Below are positions 50,231-59,846 of a stretch of DNA of 64,000 nucleotides, piece by piece. Numbering within the stretch: position 1 is the first letter of the stretch; each line of letters opens with the position of its first letter. A model generated the notes under the pieces. That model was not told where the DNA came from, searched no databases, and was given only the letters and a program-made list of their open reading frames with translations. The stretch comes from Granulicella sp. S190 (GTDB taxonomy: Bacteria > Acidobacteriota > Terriglobia > Terriglobales > Acidobacteriaceae). The stretch is taken from positions 370,877-434,876 of the forward strand of contig NZ_LMUD01000002.1 of assembly GCF_009766095.1 (NCBI RefSeq), read 5' to 3'. The position numbers and the translations under genes were made by a program.

Positions 50231-51319
50231 ATGCACAAGCAGTCTAGTTTGAAGCACTGGCGGACCTCCGCCATCGTCGTTCTTGCGGCCCTCGCGGTAA
50301 TCGCCTCGGCCTCGCAAGCATTCGGCCAGGGACAACCAAACGAGTCTGACCACTACACCGTTGAAACATTTGAGGGCAACAAGCCCCTTTTCGCGTCATT
50401 TGGTCTCAGCGAAGCCAGGGATTCGAATGGCAACCTGCTCGATGTCTGGGTAGGGCAGGACGACCCCCAGCCAGTGTGGATGTCGTACAACCACGGTACT
50501 CCCTTCCAGGTCAGTACGACCACGACCAAGGCCGGTGTGGCGGTGGCTCCCTGGGGAACGGACAGTTTCATCGTCCTGCAGACTGGCACGGACAGTAAAA
50601 TCTACTACACCTTCGTCAGTGATCCTAGCCACACCTCGGGCACATGGTTCCCCATTCCGGGCCAGACTACTCAACCCGGGTTGGCCGTATCCGCAGCGCA
50701 GATCGGCACGGGTTCGCAGTATGTCTTCGTGACCTACCGGGGGTCGGGAAACGACCAGCGCATATATGGTACCTATATAAACCCTCAGGGCAATTGGTCA
50801 TCCCCCACAAACTTCGCCGGTGGGTTATCGACGACGGGACCCGCTGTTTGTCTGAACAATGCGGCGGATAGCCTTTGGGCCGTGGCCTACGGCACGGACG
50901 ATCAGCTTTGGGTAACCCATCAAACGCTCGGATCCTCTTCCTGGAATAATTGGGCGGGCACAGGCCGATATACCGGCCACCTCTCCGGCAATACCTCCTT
51001 CCCGGGGCCCACTTGCGCTGCGCTTAGCAATGGCAATGTGGTGGTGGATTACTCGGCCCCCCTCTCGTCCAACAACCCCGTCTTCATCACCTATTACGCC
51101 ACATACAACAATGGCGGCGGGTTGGTTTACGGATGGAACGAGGACACCACCAAGTTTCAAACCCTTGAGACCGTCAATCTGGTCTCGTCAGGCGACACCG
51201 TGTGGGCGCTCCTCTGGGATCAAGGTTGCGAGAATAATTCGGAAAATCCCAACTGTGCTATCCAATATGGTGAAGAAGGCGATGGTCTTATGTTGTGGAA
51301 ACAGGTAACCCAGCAGTAG
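50231..51319 (+). CDS. Exported protein of unknown function, beta-propeller or lectin-like
   Basis: This 362-residue protein has a signal peptide (about 1-33, ending AFGQ). The mature part has repeated beta-strand units with aromatic/Gly patterns such as QPVWMSYNHGTPFQ, GTGSQYVFVTYRGSG, DQLWVTHQTLGSSSWNNW and TVWALLWDQG, suggesting a propeller or fucose-lectin-like fold. The family was not recognised. AGGAG precedes the ATG at 12 bp. It lies between lepB and a copy of the lepB end, which marks it as a likely insertion. Confidence 0.72.
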   Translation: MHKQSSLKHWRTSAIVVLAALAVIASASQAFGQGQPNESDHYTVETFEGNKPLFASFGLSEARDSNGNLLDVWVGQDDPQPVWMSYNHGTPFQVSTTTTKAGVAVAPWGTDSFIVLQTGTDSKIYYTFVSDPSHTSGTWFPIPGQTTQPGLAVSAAQIGTGSQYVFVTYRGSGNDQRIYGTYINPQGNWSSPTNFAGGLSTTGPAVCLNNAADSLWAVAYGTDDQLWVTHQTLGSSSWNNWAGTGRYTGHLSGNTSFPGPTCAALSNGNVVVDYSAPLSSNNPVFITYYATYNNGGGLVYGWNEDTTKFQTLETVNLVSSGDTVWALLWDQGCENNSENPNCAIQYGEEGDGLMLWKQVTQQ

Positions 51320-51391
51320 CCTTCAGGAAAGTTCGTCTTCTGGCGGCAGCGCAGCAGTAGCGGAGGGGCGCGACCAACTCGCCCCTCCACC

Positions 51392-51428
51392 GAATGCCCA
51401 TATCTCGACATCTGAGATGTGGGCATTC
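51392..51428. repeat. REP-like palindrome, copy 2
   Basis: GAATGCCCATATCTC (51392-51406), GACATCT loop, GAGATGTGGGCATTC (51414-51428): a 15-bp stem with one G-T pair, matching the palindrome at 2241-2272. It lies 73 bp after the stop of the exported protein gene and may end its transcript. Confidence 0.75.
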
Positions 51429-51487
51429 GCGCGAAGCGTGAAGTAGGAGACATCAGACATTCCGAATGCTGAGGATACCAGCTGCCA

Positions 51488-51557
51488 GCGCGCCGGCAAG
51501 CTCGACTCCCTCGTCGACTTCGCCCGTTGGGGCCGAACCTTCCAAATTGTCCGGTGA
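51488..51557 (+). repeat. lepB 3'-end direct repeat, copy 2 (relic)
   Basis: Non-gene copy of the last 70 bp of lepB, still ending in frame with a stop codon (TGA instead of TAG). No full lepB precedes it. The rest of 51320-51632 holds the palindrome and no gene. Confidence 0.85.
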
Positions 51558-51632
51558 CTCCCCAGCCACTCTGTGCTAAGGTCTCTTCCAGTCCCAAAAT
51601 CACCTAGGTCCTGGAAAGATTGATCACCCTGT

Positions 51633-54536
51633 ATGAAGCGGATTAGCCGAGTCGTTCCGCCGTTCTTTTTGACGGTCCTGTTGTTTTGTTCCTTCTCTGC
51701 CTTTGCCCAAGCCCCCGCCCACCCCCCAGCTCCAAGACTCACCAGGGCCATCGCGGCCACCGGCAGGGCCGCGCTCATAGGTTCTCGCACCCCGCAGGTT
51801 AGCCGCGGAAAAGATCTCGGCGCAGTGTCCCCCCAGATGTCCATCTCCGGCATCACGCTTGTCTTCAAGCGCTCCGCTGAGCAGGAAAACGCCCTGCAGG
51901 AGCTTCTCACCGCGCAGCAAAATCCTTCTTCCCCGCTTTATCACCGCTGGCTCACGCCCGACACCTTCGCCGCCCGCTTCGGCATGGCAGACGAGGACCT
52001 CGCCACGACGGAAACCTGGCTGCAATCACAGGGTTTCCACATCGACAGCACCTCCCGCAGCCGCGACCGCATCACCTTCTCTGGCACCGCCGCCGAAGTA
52101 CAAGCAGCCTTCGGCACCGAACTGCACAACTATCAGGTAGACAGCGAACAACACTTTGCCCCCGCCGCCGACCTCACGCTTCCCACAGAGTTAGCCTCAG
52201 TCACAGCAGCCGTCCTCCACCTCTCAAACTTCCGTCCCAAACCAAACGTCAAACTACTCACCCGCCCCCAACCCGACTACACCACGCTTTCAACTCAAAC
52301 CCACTATCTCGGCCCGCAAGATATCGCGACCATGTACGACCTTATCCCTCTTTATCAGAGTGGGTTTACGGGTTCTTCCCAGAGCGTTGCTATCGTCGGT
52401 CAGTCTTATGTGGACACCAATTTTTATTCTCAGGTGATGCTCTTCAGAGGAAATGTCTCGTCAGGCTCTACAGGCAACATTAGCCTTGTTCTGGTTCCTG
52501 GCTCTGGCGTCGAGGCCATCTCGCAGGGCGATCAGGGAGAATCAGAGATCGACCTCGAATACTCCTCCGGCATCGCCACGAGTGCGAACATCTTTCTCGT
52601 CTATGTAGGTGCTAACCAGAACTACGACGTCTTCGATGCTTTGGCATTCGCCATCGACCAGAACATCGCACCCGTGGTCAGCATCAGTTACGGAGTCTGT
52701 GAGGCGCTTCTTAGTCCAACAGACCTCGATCAAGGAAATGCAACGTTTCAGCAGGCTGCAGCGCAAGGTCAAACTCTTGTCGCTGCAGCAGGCGACAGCG
52801 GCTCTACATCGTGTGGGCCCTTCACCGATGGCGGTATCACGCTAGCTCAACAGCAGGCACTCGCAGTCTCATATCCTGCGTCCAGCCCCTACGTCACCGC
52901 AGTCGGCGGCACTCAGATGGCAGCGGGGACCTTTGCCCCAGGATCCAGCCAGTACTGGTCAAGCGCCACAGGCGAGAACTTGATTGGCTCTCTACTCTCC
53001 TATGTTCCAGAGGTAGTTTGGAACGAAGATTCGCCGTCGTTCGGTATTGCCGCAGGTGGCGGTGGTATCAGCACCCACTTCTCTCGTCCCACATGGCAAA
53101 GTAATGTTCCCGGTATACCCTCAGGAGCGTTCCGCTTACTCCCCGATATCGCTCTTCAGTCTTCTGTTAAGGCTCCAGGTTTTCTTTTATGTTCCAGTGA
53201 CCCGTCCCTGACAGACTCAAACGGGCAAACGGCAAGTTGCTCCAACGGACTTGGAGGCAGTAACACTAACTTTCCCACCGCTGGCGGCACCAGCTTCGCT
53301 ACTCCTATCTTCGCTGGTCTCATAGCCATCCTTAATCAGGCGCGCCAAGAGACCGGACAAGGAAATATCAATCCAACGCTCTACGGTCTCGCATCGAACC
53401 CCGCATCCTACGCTTCAGTCTTTCACGATATTGTCTCTGGTACGAATGCCTGCGTCTCGGGTGACGCTACATGCGCCGCACCAGGGGAATCCAACTACAC
53501 GGCAACGCCGGGATACGACGAAGCCACAGGATTAGGCAGCGTTGACTTCGGCCAGCTGGCGAACGCGTTACCCCCGAGCGCAACGACGAAGCTCATGCCG
53601 ACCACTATCTCGATCAATTCCGCAGGCACTGATACTCCCGGAGACATTACCGTTCAGATCGTCGTAGCGTCGACATACTCTCCCGTCGCCGCTTTCCTTC
53701 CCACCGGTGGCGTCTCGGTATCCCTCGATGGCGCGGTAGTGGCACCGTCCCTTCCGTTCCCGTCGACAAATCCATCAAACTTCAGCTCAACCGTTACTTA
53801 TTCCTTCCCCCAGCCAGCCGCGACCGGCTCTCACGTGATGATCGTTGCCTATCCCGGCGACGCAACGCACTCACCTTCAGTCGCAACGTACAGCTTTTTG
53901 GTAGGTACAGTGACGGCTACGGGCAGCTTCACTGTTGCAGCCGGCAATCTCACCGTTGCCAACGGTAGCACCGGGACCACTCAAATCTCGGCCGCACCCG
54001 CCGGCGGTTACAGTGGCAGAGTCTCTTGGTCACTCGCGGCAACAACTACGAATGGCACTGCCAAGGTGTGCTATTCCATTGCCCCACTAACAACCAGCAA
54101 CCTCAATGCGAAGGACTTGCAGGACATTTTTGTGGAGACACTCGCCATCGGCGTAGGCACCGCCTGCAGCTCCGCACCTCCCGCAGCCCGCCCGAGCCTG
54201 CGCCCGCTCACGTTACGCGCTGCCGCGAAGCAGGAGCCCACATCCAAAGCCCCAAGAGTCGCGTTCTACGCCGGACTGCTCCTGTGCAGCTCACTCGCAG
54301 GGTGGAGACGTAAAGCTCGCCTGCTGATTCTTCTACCCCTCGCACTCTTGATGCTGGCCAGCTTCGGTCTCGCAGGCTGCGGAGGGTCAAGCAACAGCGG
54401 CTCCGGCAGCACCACACCACCAACCGCAACACCACCGCCAGCTACGATATCGACCTACACTCTCACCCTTACCGGCACCGACTCCGTAAATACCTCGATC
54501 ACAGCTTCAACAACCTTCACCCTTACGGTGAATTAG
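51633..54536 (+). CDS. S53-family serine-carboxyl peptidase (sedolisin/kumamolisin type) with C-terminal extension
   Basis: A 967-residue exported protease active at acid pH by family. It has a signal peptide (1-26), a Pro_kuma propeptide (about 60-200), and an S53 domain (about 215-650) with the Glu-Asp pair E303 and D307 (GESEIDLEYSSG), the oxyanion Asp D388 (AAGDSGS) and Ser S554 (GGTSFATP). The Ca site YDEATGLGSVDF closes it. About 660-780 is Ig-like. Near residues 850-910 an Arg-rich turn and a hydrophobic helix (LLILLPLALLMLASFGL) lead to AGCGGSS, a lipobox-like end, before a Thr/Pro-rich tail. The latter layout is common in acidobacterial S53 proteins. Confidence 0.9.
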   Translation: MKRISRVVPPFFLTVLLFCSFSAFAQAPAHPPAPRLTRAIAATGRAALIGSRTPQVSRGKDLGAVSPQMSISGITLVFKRSAEQENALQELLTAQQNPSSPLYHRWLTPDTFAARFGMADEDLATTETWLQSQGFHIDSTSRSRDRITFSGTAAEVQAAFGTELHNYQVDSEQHFAPAADLTLPTELASVTAAVLHLSNFRPKPNVKLLTRPQPDYTTLSTQTHYLGPQDIATMYDLIPLYQSGFTGSSQSVAIVGQSYVDTNFYSQVMLFRGNVSSGSTGNISLVLVPGSGVEAISQGDQGESEIDLEYSSGIATSANIFLVYVGANQNYDVFDALAFAIDQNIAPVVSISYGVCEALLSPTDLDQGNATFQQAAAQGQTLVAAAGDSGSTSCGPFTDGGITLAQQQALAVSYPASSPYVTAVGGTQMAAGTFAPGSSQYWSSATGENLIGSLLSYVPEVVWNEDSPSFGIAAGGGGISTHFSRPTWQSNVPGIPSGAFRLLPDIALQSSVKAPGFLLCSSDPSLTDSNGQTASCSNGLGGSNTNFPTAGGTSFATPIFAGLIAILNQARQETGQGNINPTLYGLASNPASYASVFHDIVSGTNACVSGDATCAAPGESNYTATPGYDEATGLGSVDFGQLANALPPSATTKLMPTTISINSAGTDTPGDITVQIVVASTYSPVAAFLPTGGVSVSLDGAVVAPSLPFPSTNPSNFSSTVTYSFPQPAATGSHVMIVAYPGDATHSPSVATYSFLVGTVTATGSFTVAAGNLTVANGSTGTTQISAAPAGGYSGRVSWSLAATTTNGTAKVCYSIAPLTTSNLNAKDLQDIFVETLAIGVGTACSSAPPAARPSLRPLTLRAAAKQEPTSKAPRVAFYAGLLLCSSLAGWRRKARLLILLPLALLMLASFGLAGCGGSSNSGSGSTTPPTATPPPATISTYTLTLTGTDSVNTSITASTTFTLTVN

Positions 54537-54566
54537 GCTGTCACTCCAGGCGGCCAGGAGACTCAT

Positions 54567-54989
54567 TTGAAGTTCGCCTTTGCTATTTTGTTCGCTGCTG
54601 CTCTGTTTTGTGCGTCTTCCCCTGCTCAGTCCTCCGAGCAGAAAGCCCCGGTTGAATCTGAAAATGCGCCTGCTTCTACAGACGCAAGACCTCCCACGAT
54701 CAACGACAAGATAGCAAAAGACCATCTCCTTAAGCGCGTCGATGCCCCGTACCCCCCGCTTGCCACAGCGGCGCATGTCTCAGGCACGATTGTCCTTGGC
54801 GTTGAAATCGACCCAGCCGGTGCTGTAACAAAAGTAGTCGTTCTTAGCGGCCCCGAGATGTTGCGCAGCGCAGCGGTCAACGCCGTCAAGCAGTACATCT
54901 ACAATCCGTTTCTCATCAATGGAACGGCTTCGAAGGTGCGCACGGCTGTTCAAGTAAAGTTCGAGCCGTTTCATTCAAAGAGCAGCTAG
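54567..54989 (+). CDS. TonB-family C-terminal domain protein, exported
   Basis: This 140-residue product from a TTG start has AGGAG 8 bp upstream, a signal peptide (1-20, ending SPAQ) and a TonB_C domain in about residues 50-135: DAPYPPLATAAHVSGTIVLGV, then AVTKVVVLSGPEMLRSAAV and VKQYIYNPFLINGTASKV. There is no cytoplasmic or membrane helix of a full TonB, so it is a periplasmic stand-alone domain. It follows the S53 gene by 30 bp. The anti-sigma factor at 44498 bears a similar domain. Confidence 0.82.
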   Translation: MKFAFAILFAAALFCASSPAQSSEQKAPVESENAPASTDARPPTINDKIAKDHLLKRVDAPYPPLATAAHVSGTIVLGVEIDPAGAVTKVVVLSGPEMLRSAAVNAVKQYIYNPFLINGTASKVRTAVQVKFEPFHSKSS

Positions 54990-55044
54990 TTCGTTACAAA
55001 AGCTTGGCGCAAAATAAATCTGAAGTTCGTGGCGTATTTTTCAG

Positions 55045-55120
55045 ACCCCAAAAAGTGACGGCTAAAACACCACGTTCCCCACGCATTCCACCACGCTGAC
55101 ACCACCCAAAAACCGCCTCT
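55045..55120. repeat. Dispersed intergenic repeat, AAAAAGTGAC family, copy 2
   Basis: Begins CAAAAAGTGAC, then AAAACACCACGTT and further ACCAC units, like 2149-2210. The rest of 54990-55293 up to the GGAGA ribosome site has no gene. Confidence 0.5.
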
Positions 55121-55293
55121 ACGCGCTCACTTTTTTCAAAAAACCCCTGCAAAACGCTAAAATCCTCTCCCATCACCACAGTCAAAAAAAACGAAACAAA
55201 TCTGCTTCAGCCACCTTTCGAAAACCTCCCCGCCCGCCCCCTCCCATCAGCGATACACTGATACCTGCATCTGAGGACCACTGGAGAAGAGTC

Positions 55294-56094
55294 TTGCCCG
55301 ATATCGCCACAACCGAAGCCACCACCCCAGACGTCGTCGAGCAGGAGCAGGCCGAGACTCCGCTCGAGTCCCTCGCCTCCATCTGCACCGTCCTCGCCAT
55401 CGGTCTCTTCGTGATGACCTTCATCTTCCAGAACTTCGAGATCCCCTCCGCCTCCATGGTGCAGACACTGCTCATCGGCGATCACGTCCTGGTCGACCGC
55501 ATCGCCCTCGCTCCGCCCGCAAAGTGGGCGCCGTTCACCTACTATCGCGACGTCCGCCGCGGCGACATCATCGTCTTCTTCAAGCCCGGCGAGCCTGATC
55601 TCTTCCTCGTCAAGCGCACCATCGGCATCCCCGGAGACCGCATCCACCTCCGCAACGGCATCGTCTACCTCAACGGCGTCGCACAAAACGAGCCGCAAGC
55701 CGGCATGCCCTCCTCAGACGGCGATCCCCAGCACGCCTTCGATCCATACCGCGACGACTTCCCCTCCGTTCCACCGGACAACTACGGAAATGTCACCGCC
55801 AGTTGGGCCTACGAGCTTCCCAGCCACATCGTCGATGGCGACCTCGTCGTCCCCCCAGGCAAGGTCTTCGCCATGGGCGACAACCGCACCGAGAGCCTCG
55901 ATGGTCGCTACTGGGGCTTCGTCCCACGCGAGAACATCGTAGGCCGCCCCCTCTTCGTCTACTGGTCTTTCCAGACGCCTGCCGATCAGATCAACAAGCA
56001 AAGCATAGGCGAGCGCATCGGCTTCATGGGCCACATTCTCCTTCACATCTTCGACGAGACACGTTGGAAGCGCACGTTCCATCTCATCAAATAA
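55294..56094 (+). CDS. lepB: Signal peptidase I, second copy
   Basis: The 266-residue paralogue starts with TTG at 55294 (GGAGA ribosome site). It has an N-terminal helix (about 28-48), catalytic Ser in SASMVQTLLIGD, Lys in LVKRTIGIPGD and VFAMGDNRTESLDGRYWGFV. It differs from the copy at 49077 throughout, so it is an old paralogue. The S53 peptidase and TonB-like genes lie between the two copies. Division of labour between the two is unknown. Confidence 0.94.
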   Translation: MPDIATTEATTPDVVEQEQAETPLESLASICTVLAIGLFVMTFIFQNFEIPSASMVQTLLIGDHVLVDRIALAPPAKWAPFTYYRDVRRGDIIVFFKPGEPDLFLVKRTIGIPGDRIHLRNGIVYLNGVAQNEPQAGMPSSDGDPQHAFDPYRDDFPSVPPDNYGNVTASWAYELPSHIVDGDLVVPPGKVFAMGDNRTESLDGRYWGFVPRENIVGRPLFVYWSFQTPADQINKQSIGERIGFMGHILLHIFDETRWKRTFHLIK

Positions 56095-56137
56095 GAGGTA
56101 ATCCCGGCGCGGTACCCACCGCGCCGGACCATTGTTC

Positions 56138-57829
56138 ATGCAGGAACCCAATCCCACCTACGAGCCCCACGTCTATTCCAGCGAAGCCGCGGAAGCAGAT
56201 GTTGCTCCCACTCTAAGCAGACATACGCTGCGCCGCCTTCTTTACTTGGCCTTCGCAGTCCTTGCGATCATGCTGCTTATCCTGTTGCCGCCTTACATCA
56301 GTGTCAATCGCTATAAGCGCCGCATCGCCACCAGCATCGGCGATAGCCTCGGGCGCCCTGTCCACCTCGACAGTGTCTCTCTCAACCTTCTTCCGCTCCC
56401 CGGCTTCACGCTCGAAAACTTCGTCGTAGAAGAAGATCCGGCCTTCGGTTCCGAGCCTGTGATTCGTGCCAACTCGGTCCGCGCTACCCTCCGTCTCAGC
56501 TCCCTCTGGAGCCGACGCGTCGAGTTCTCCACCATCAGCTTCACCGAGCCCAGTGTGAACCTTGTCCATACCGCAGCAGGGAAGTGGAATCTTGAGAGCA
56601 TTCTTCTCCACGCCGCCCACATCGACGCAGCTCCCACAATTCAGAAGAAGGCCGGGCCGGCTCCGCGCTTTCCCTACATCGAGGCCACCGGCGCTCGCGT
56701 GAATCTCAAATTTGATCGCGAAAAATCCCCAATCTCTCTAACCGATGCCGACTTCGCCCTTTGGCTGCCAGATCCGCAGCAGTGGCATCTACGACTCTCT
56801 GCTCACCCAACCCGAACCGATACCGACGTCTCAGACACCGGCATTCTCGAACTCGAAGGAACTCTCGGCCGCGCCGCCTCTCTTGGTCAGGTTCCCATCA
56901 GTCTGCGCGGCGAGTGGCGCAACGTTCCTCTCGGTTCGGCCAGCCGCTTTCTCCTCGGCCGCGACGCGGGTCTCCGCGGCGAGATGGTTCTTACTGCCAA
57001 CGCCCAGGGCACCGTCAGTGACAGCAAAATACAAACCCGCCTGCGCCTCACTGACGCGCGCCGTGCCGACTTCGTTCCTGCTCAGCCCATGAACATCGAC
57101 CTCCAGTGCCTTGGGACCGCAACCGGAGACTTCCGCGCCGTTGAGGACCTTCGCTGTAGTTGGCCGGTATCCGATGCTCCTCCGCTGGTCGCTCTCACCG
57201 GCACTCTTCCGGACCTTCGAGCCCCAAAGTCTGCAAGTCTACAGATCGGAACACCTGGTCTTCCTGCTGGAACCCTCCTCGACTGGCTGCGCGTCGCCAG
57301 CGCCCGTGTCCCCGCCGACATCTCTACGGCCGGCACCCTCACTGGAAATCTTTCCTACGCTCCCAGTGCCTCTGGTGGTTTGCCGTGGCAGGGTGCCCTT
57401 GTTATAGCCAATGCCAGCCTCGTCAACCCCCACGCCGGACCCACGTCTTTGGTCACTGGCGAGGTTTCCCTTCATTCCACCTCTGCGGTTGCTCCCAACA
57501 CTCACCGCAAGGTGACGGCTCGAGCCAGTGAGGGCTTTCAATTGGCTCCGACGTCTCTCGCTTTAGGGGGCAAAGATCCTGCAATCCTGGAAGGCAGCTT
57601 CGACGCCTCCGGCTGTACCTTCCACCTCTCTGGAATGGCCTCTACGGCTCGCCTGATGGCACTGGCAACAGCGCTCCCCCAACTAGGCGACGGCCTCGCT
57701 GAGGTGCTACCCACCAATCGCGCCTCCGGCCCCTACCGTATCGACCTGACTTCTACGCGCCCCTGGGGCCAGCCTCAAATCTGGACCGATACCTCGGCTC
57801 ATCTTTCAATCGCACATACGCATCGCTAA
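56138..57829 (+). CDS. AsmA-family membrane-anchored protein
   Basis: The 563-residue product from the ATG at 56138 has one N-terminal helix (about residues 33-56, LAFAVLAIMLLILLPPYI) and an AsmA-like opening: RIATSIGDSLGRPVHLDSVSLNLLPLPGFTLENFVVEEDP (cited by parts GRPVHLDSVSLNLLPLPG and LENFVVEEDP). The remainder is beta-rich, up to residue 563. AsmA proteins are thought to act in transport of lipids between membranes; here the function is inferred from family only. It follows lepB by 43 bp. Confidence 0.8.
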   Translation: MQEPNPTYEPHVYSSEAAEADVAPTLSRHTLRRLLYLAFAVLAIMLLILLPPYISVNRYKRRIATSIGDSLGRPVHLDSVSLNLLPLPGFTLENFVVEEDPAFGSEPVIRANSVRATLRLSSLWSRRVEFSTISFTEPSVNLVHTAAGKWNLESILLHAAHIDAAPTIQKKAGPAPRFPYIEATGARVNLKFDREKSPISLTDADFALWLPDPQQWHLRLSAHPTRTDTDVSDTGILELEGTLGRAASLGQVPISLRGEWRNVPLGSASRFLLGRDAGLRGEMVLTANAQGTVSDSKIQTRLRLTDARRADFVPAQPMNIDLQCLGTATGDFRAVEDLRCSWPVSDAPPLVALTGTLPDLRAPKSASLQIGTPGLPAGTLLDWLRVASARVPADISTAGTLTGNLSYAPSASGGLPWQGALVIANASLVNPHAGPTSLVTGEVSLHSTSAVAPNTHRKVTARASEGFQLAPTSLALGGKDPAILEGSFDASGCTFHLSGMASTARLMALATALPQLGDGLAEVLPTNRASGPYRIDLTSTRPWGQPQIWTDTSAHLSIAHTHR

Positions 57830-57917
57830 CAGGCACAATAGACCAGCTTGAAGCACACTCCGCACTTGAAGCACCTGCGCCAATCTGACGGAAAGTACTC
57901 CTGAGCAGAAGCCAGTT

Positions 57918-59846
57918 CTAATGTGCCTGGATTTGTCGTGTATGAACCGACGCCGCAATCTCTGGCACACTTCCGTCATTCACTAGCACCTCATCCGGCG
58001 TACCCTCAAATACGATCCGAGTGGAAGCGCTTGAACGCCCTGCGATCCGCAGCCGCTGCGTCGCTGTCAGCGTGCCGGATCGCACGGTCACTGGTACTTC
58101 AGCTGCAGCATCTCCATCGTTTTTCACCTCTACAGACACCAGGAACCCGTGGCCCTTGTCGCCTATCTTTTCGAGAGCTCTCGGAGTTACATTGGCGATA
58201 CTAAGGTCGGGCAATCCCCGGTCGCGATATATCCAGTCGTCGAAGAACCACGCCAAATCTCGCTTCGAACTCTTCTCCAGAACTCGCTGGAACTCCTTCG
58301 GGTCGCTGTCCAGTTTGTCACTTCGGTAAGCCTGCAGAGCACGCTTCAACGCATCATCGCCTACAAGCGATCGCAGCATCCACAGCACAGCCGCAGCCTT
58401 GGTCCGGTAGTAAACATCGTCACTCGCAAGGATCAAGCTCTGGCCAGAATCGGCCGTTACTGCTGCGCTCGAGGGATTGGCAGTCGGAGCAGGCTCTACC
58501 AAGGCCAGCGTGTTCGCGTCTTTTTGCAGGTACTGTATGGCGACCTCGCGCCCCTGCCCCTGCTCGATCCAAAGCAGAGAAAGAAACTGCGCCATCCCCT
58601 CATCCAGCCACACATGTGACGAGCTGAACCATGCGTGGCTTAGCGAGTGCACCAGCGAAGGGGCCAAAACATCAGGCGTCGCGGCACGCATCGGTACGAC
58701 CAGCAAAGCATCATCCTCAAAGGGCTGACCCTCATGGTCGAGGATGTTGAGCACTCTCAATGGGCCGGCACCCAGCCACTCCGTTAGCAACGGTTGTACC
58801 TTCATTGACGCCGCGTCATAACCCGGCAGAGCGTCGTAGTGGTCGGTCACCGCGGAGATCAGGCTATTGTCAGTCACGGTGCCTGCCCGGTCGGTGATAA
58901 AAAGACTTGGCACGCAGAACCCCAGGAGGCGTTCGGAGAATTCAGCCGTAGCCACGCCGGGAGACTCAGCCACAGGCAGATTCTGGTTCTCACTCACCTT
59001 CACCAATTGCTCGCGACGTCCGCAAAAGAACACAGCATCCGGTGCATCGCCAACATACTCCACTGTCAGTCGCAGGTGAACTGTTGCAGAAGCCTGCCGC
59101 AGCTTGGTAAGCCCTACAGTCTGGAAGAGTTTCGCTCCATCACCCAGAAATACCGGTGCGGACGCCGTCGGATACCAAAGAACATCTCCGAATCCGCGCA
59201 GTGCCGTCCGTTCGGCGCTGATCTCATCCCAGTCTGCGTGAGCTGCCTGGTCGAGAGGAGCGCCTATCCGCTCCAACCGTTCAGCCGATTGAACCACTTC
59301 TCCAGAGTAGAAACCGGTCAACTCGAAAGTCGTGCCCGGCTGTATCGGCTGAGGTAAAGAAACTACGGCCTCCGTCGCCTTCCCGGTGTGATCCGCGTCC
59401 GTATCGATTACATGTTGGGTAAAAGTCAACGGTCCGACCCGACCCGCGCTCTGCTGGGAAAAACTCTCCCAGGTCAGCGCGGAAGATATTTGAAACGCAA
59501 GCCTCGTCAGAGGCTGCTTCCCGGTGTTTGTCACCCTAAATCTGGCATGTACTGCTAACTTCGACTGCGCCGGCGTGAGATGAACGTCGAGGTCATACGA
59601 GGTGAAAGTGAGAGAGTTGCGTTCTTCGTTGCTCACCTCGGCTATCACCTCATTCACCGGCGGCGTCGGTTTTTTTTCTATCTCTGGAGAATCCTGGTTT
59701 CGATTGAACAGAACCTTGCCATGGGGGGCAGCAGGATCGCTTGCAGGGGGAGCCTCTTGAGCCTTAGCGTAAGTCAACCCAATTCCAAACATAGTCGCCA
59801 GAACTACCCAACGGCCTCCGGCCGATACAACAGCAAAACTCTTCAA
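57918..59846 (-). CDS. M1-like peptidase family protein with altered zinc motif
   Basis: This 642-residue protein has a signal peptide (1-30, ending KAQ), an N-terminal beta domain, and a helical core with H400-S-L-S-H404 and E416 in VWLDEGMAQF. The usual M1 motif is HExxH-x18-E; here the catalytic Glu is Ser and the spacing to the third ligand is shorter (12). The zinc ligands may persist but peptidase activity is doubtful. DLAWFFDDWIYRDRGLPDL in the C-terminal part is typical of M1-like relatives, followed by an Ig-like domain. It overlaps rlmB by 4 bp on the - strand. Confidence 0.78.
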   Translation of the reverse strand: MKSFAVVSAGGRWVVLATMFGIGLTYAKAQEAPPASDPAAPHGKVLFNRNQDSPEIEKKPTPPVNEVIAEVSNEERNSLTFTSYDLDVHLTPAQSKLAVHARFRVTNTGKQPLTRLAFQISSALTWESFSQQSAGRVGPLTFTQHVIDTDADHTGKATEAVVSLPQPIQPGTTFELTGFYSGEVVQSAERLERIGAPLDQAAHADWDEISAERTALRGFGDVLWYPTASAPVFLGDGAKLFQTVGLTKLRQASATVHLRLTVEYVGDAPDAVFFCGRREQLVKVSENQNLPVAESPGVATAEFSERLLGFCVPSLFITDRAGTVTDNSLISAVTDHYDALPGYDAASMKVQPLLTEWLGAGPLRVLNILDHEGQPFEDDALLVVPMRAATPDVLAPSLVHSLSHAWFSSSHVWLDEGMAQFLSLLWIEQGQGREVAIQYLQKDANTLALVEPAPTANPSSAAVTADSGQSLILASDDVYYRTKAAAVLWMLRSLVGDDALKRALQAYRSDKLDSDPKEFQRVLEKSSKRDLAWFFDDWIYRDRGLPDLSIANVTPRALEKIGDKGHGFLVSVEVKNDGDAAAEVPVTVRSGTLTATQRLRIAGRSSASTRIVFEGTPDEVLVNDGSVPEIAASVHTRQIQAH

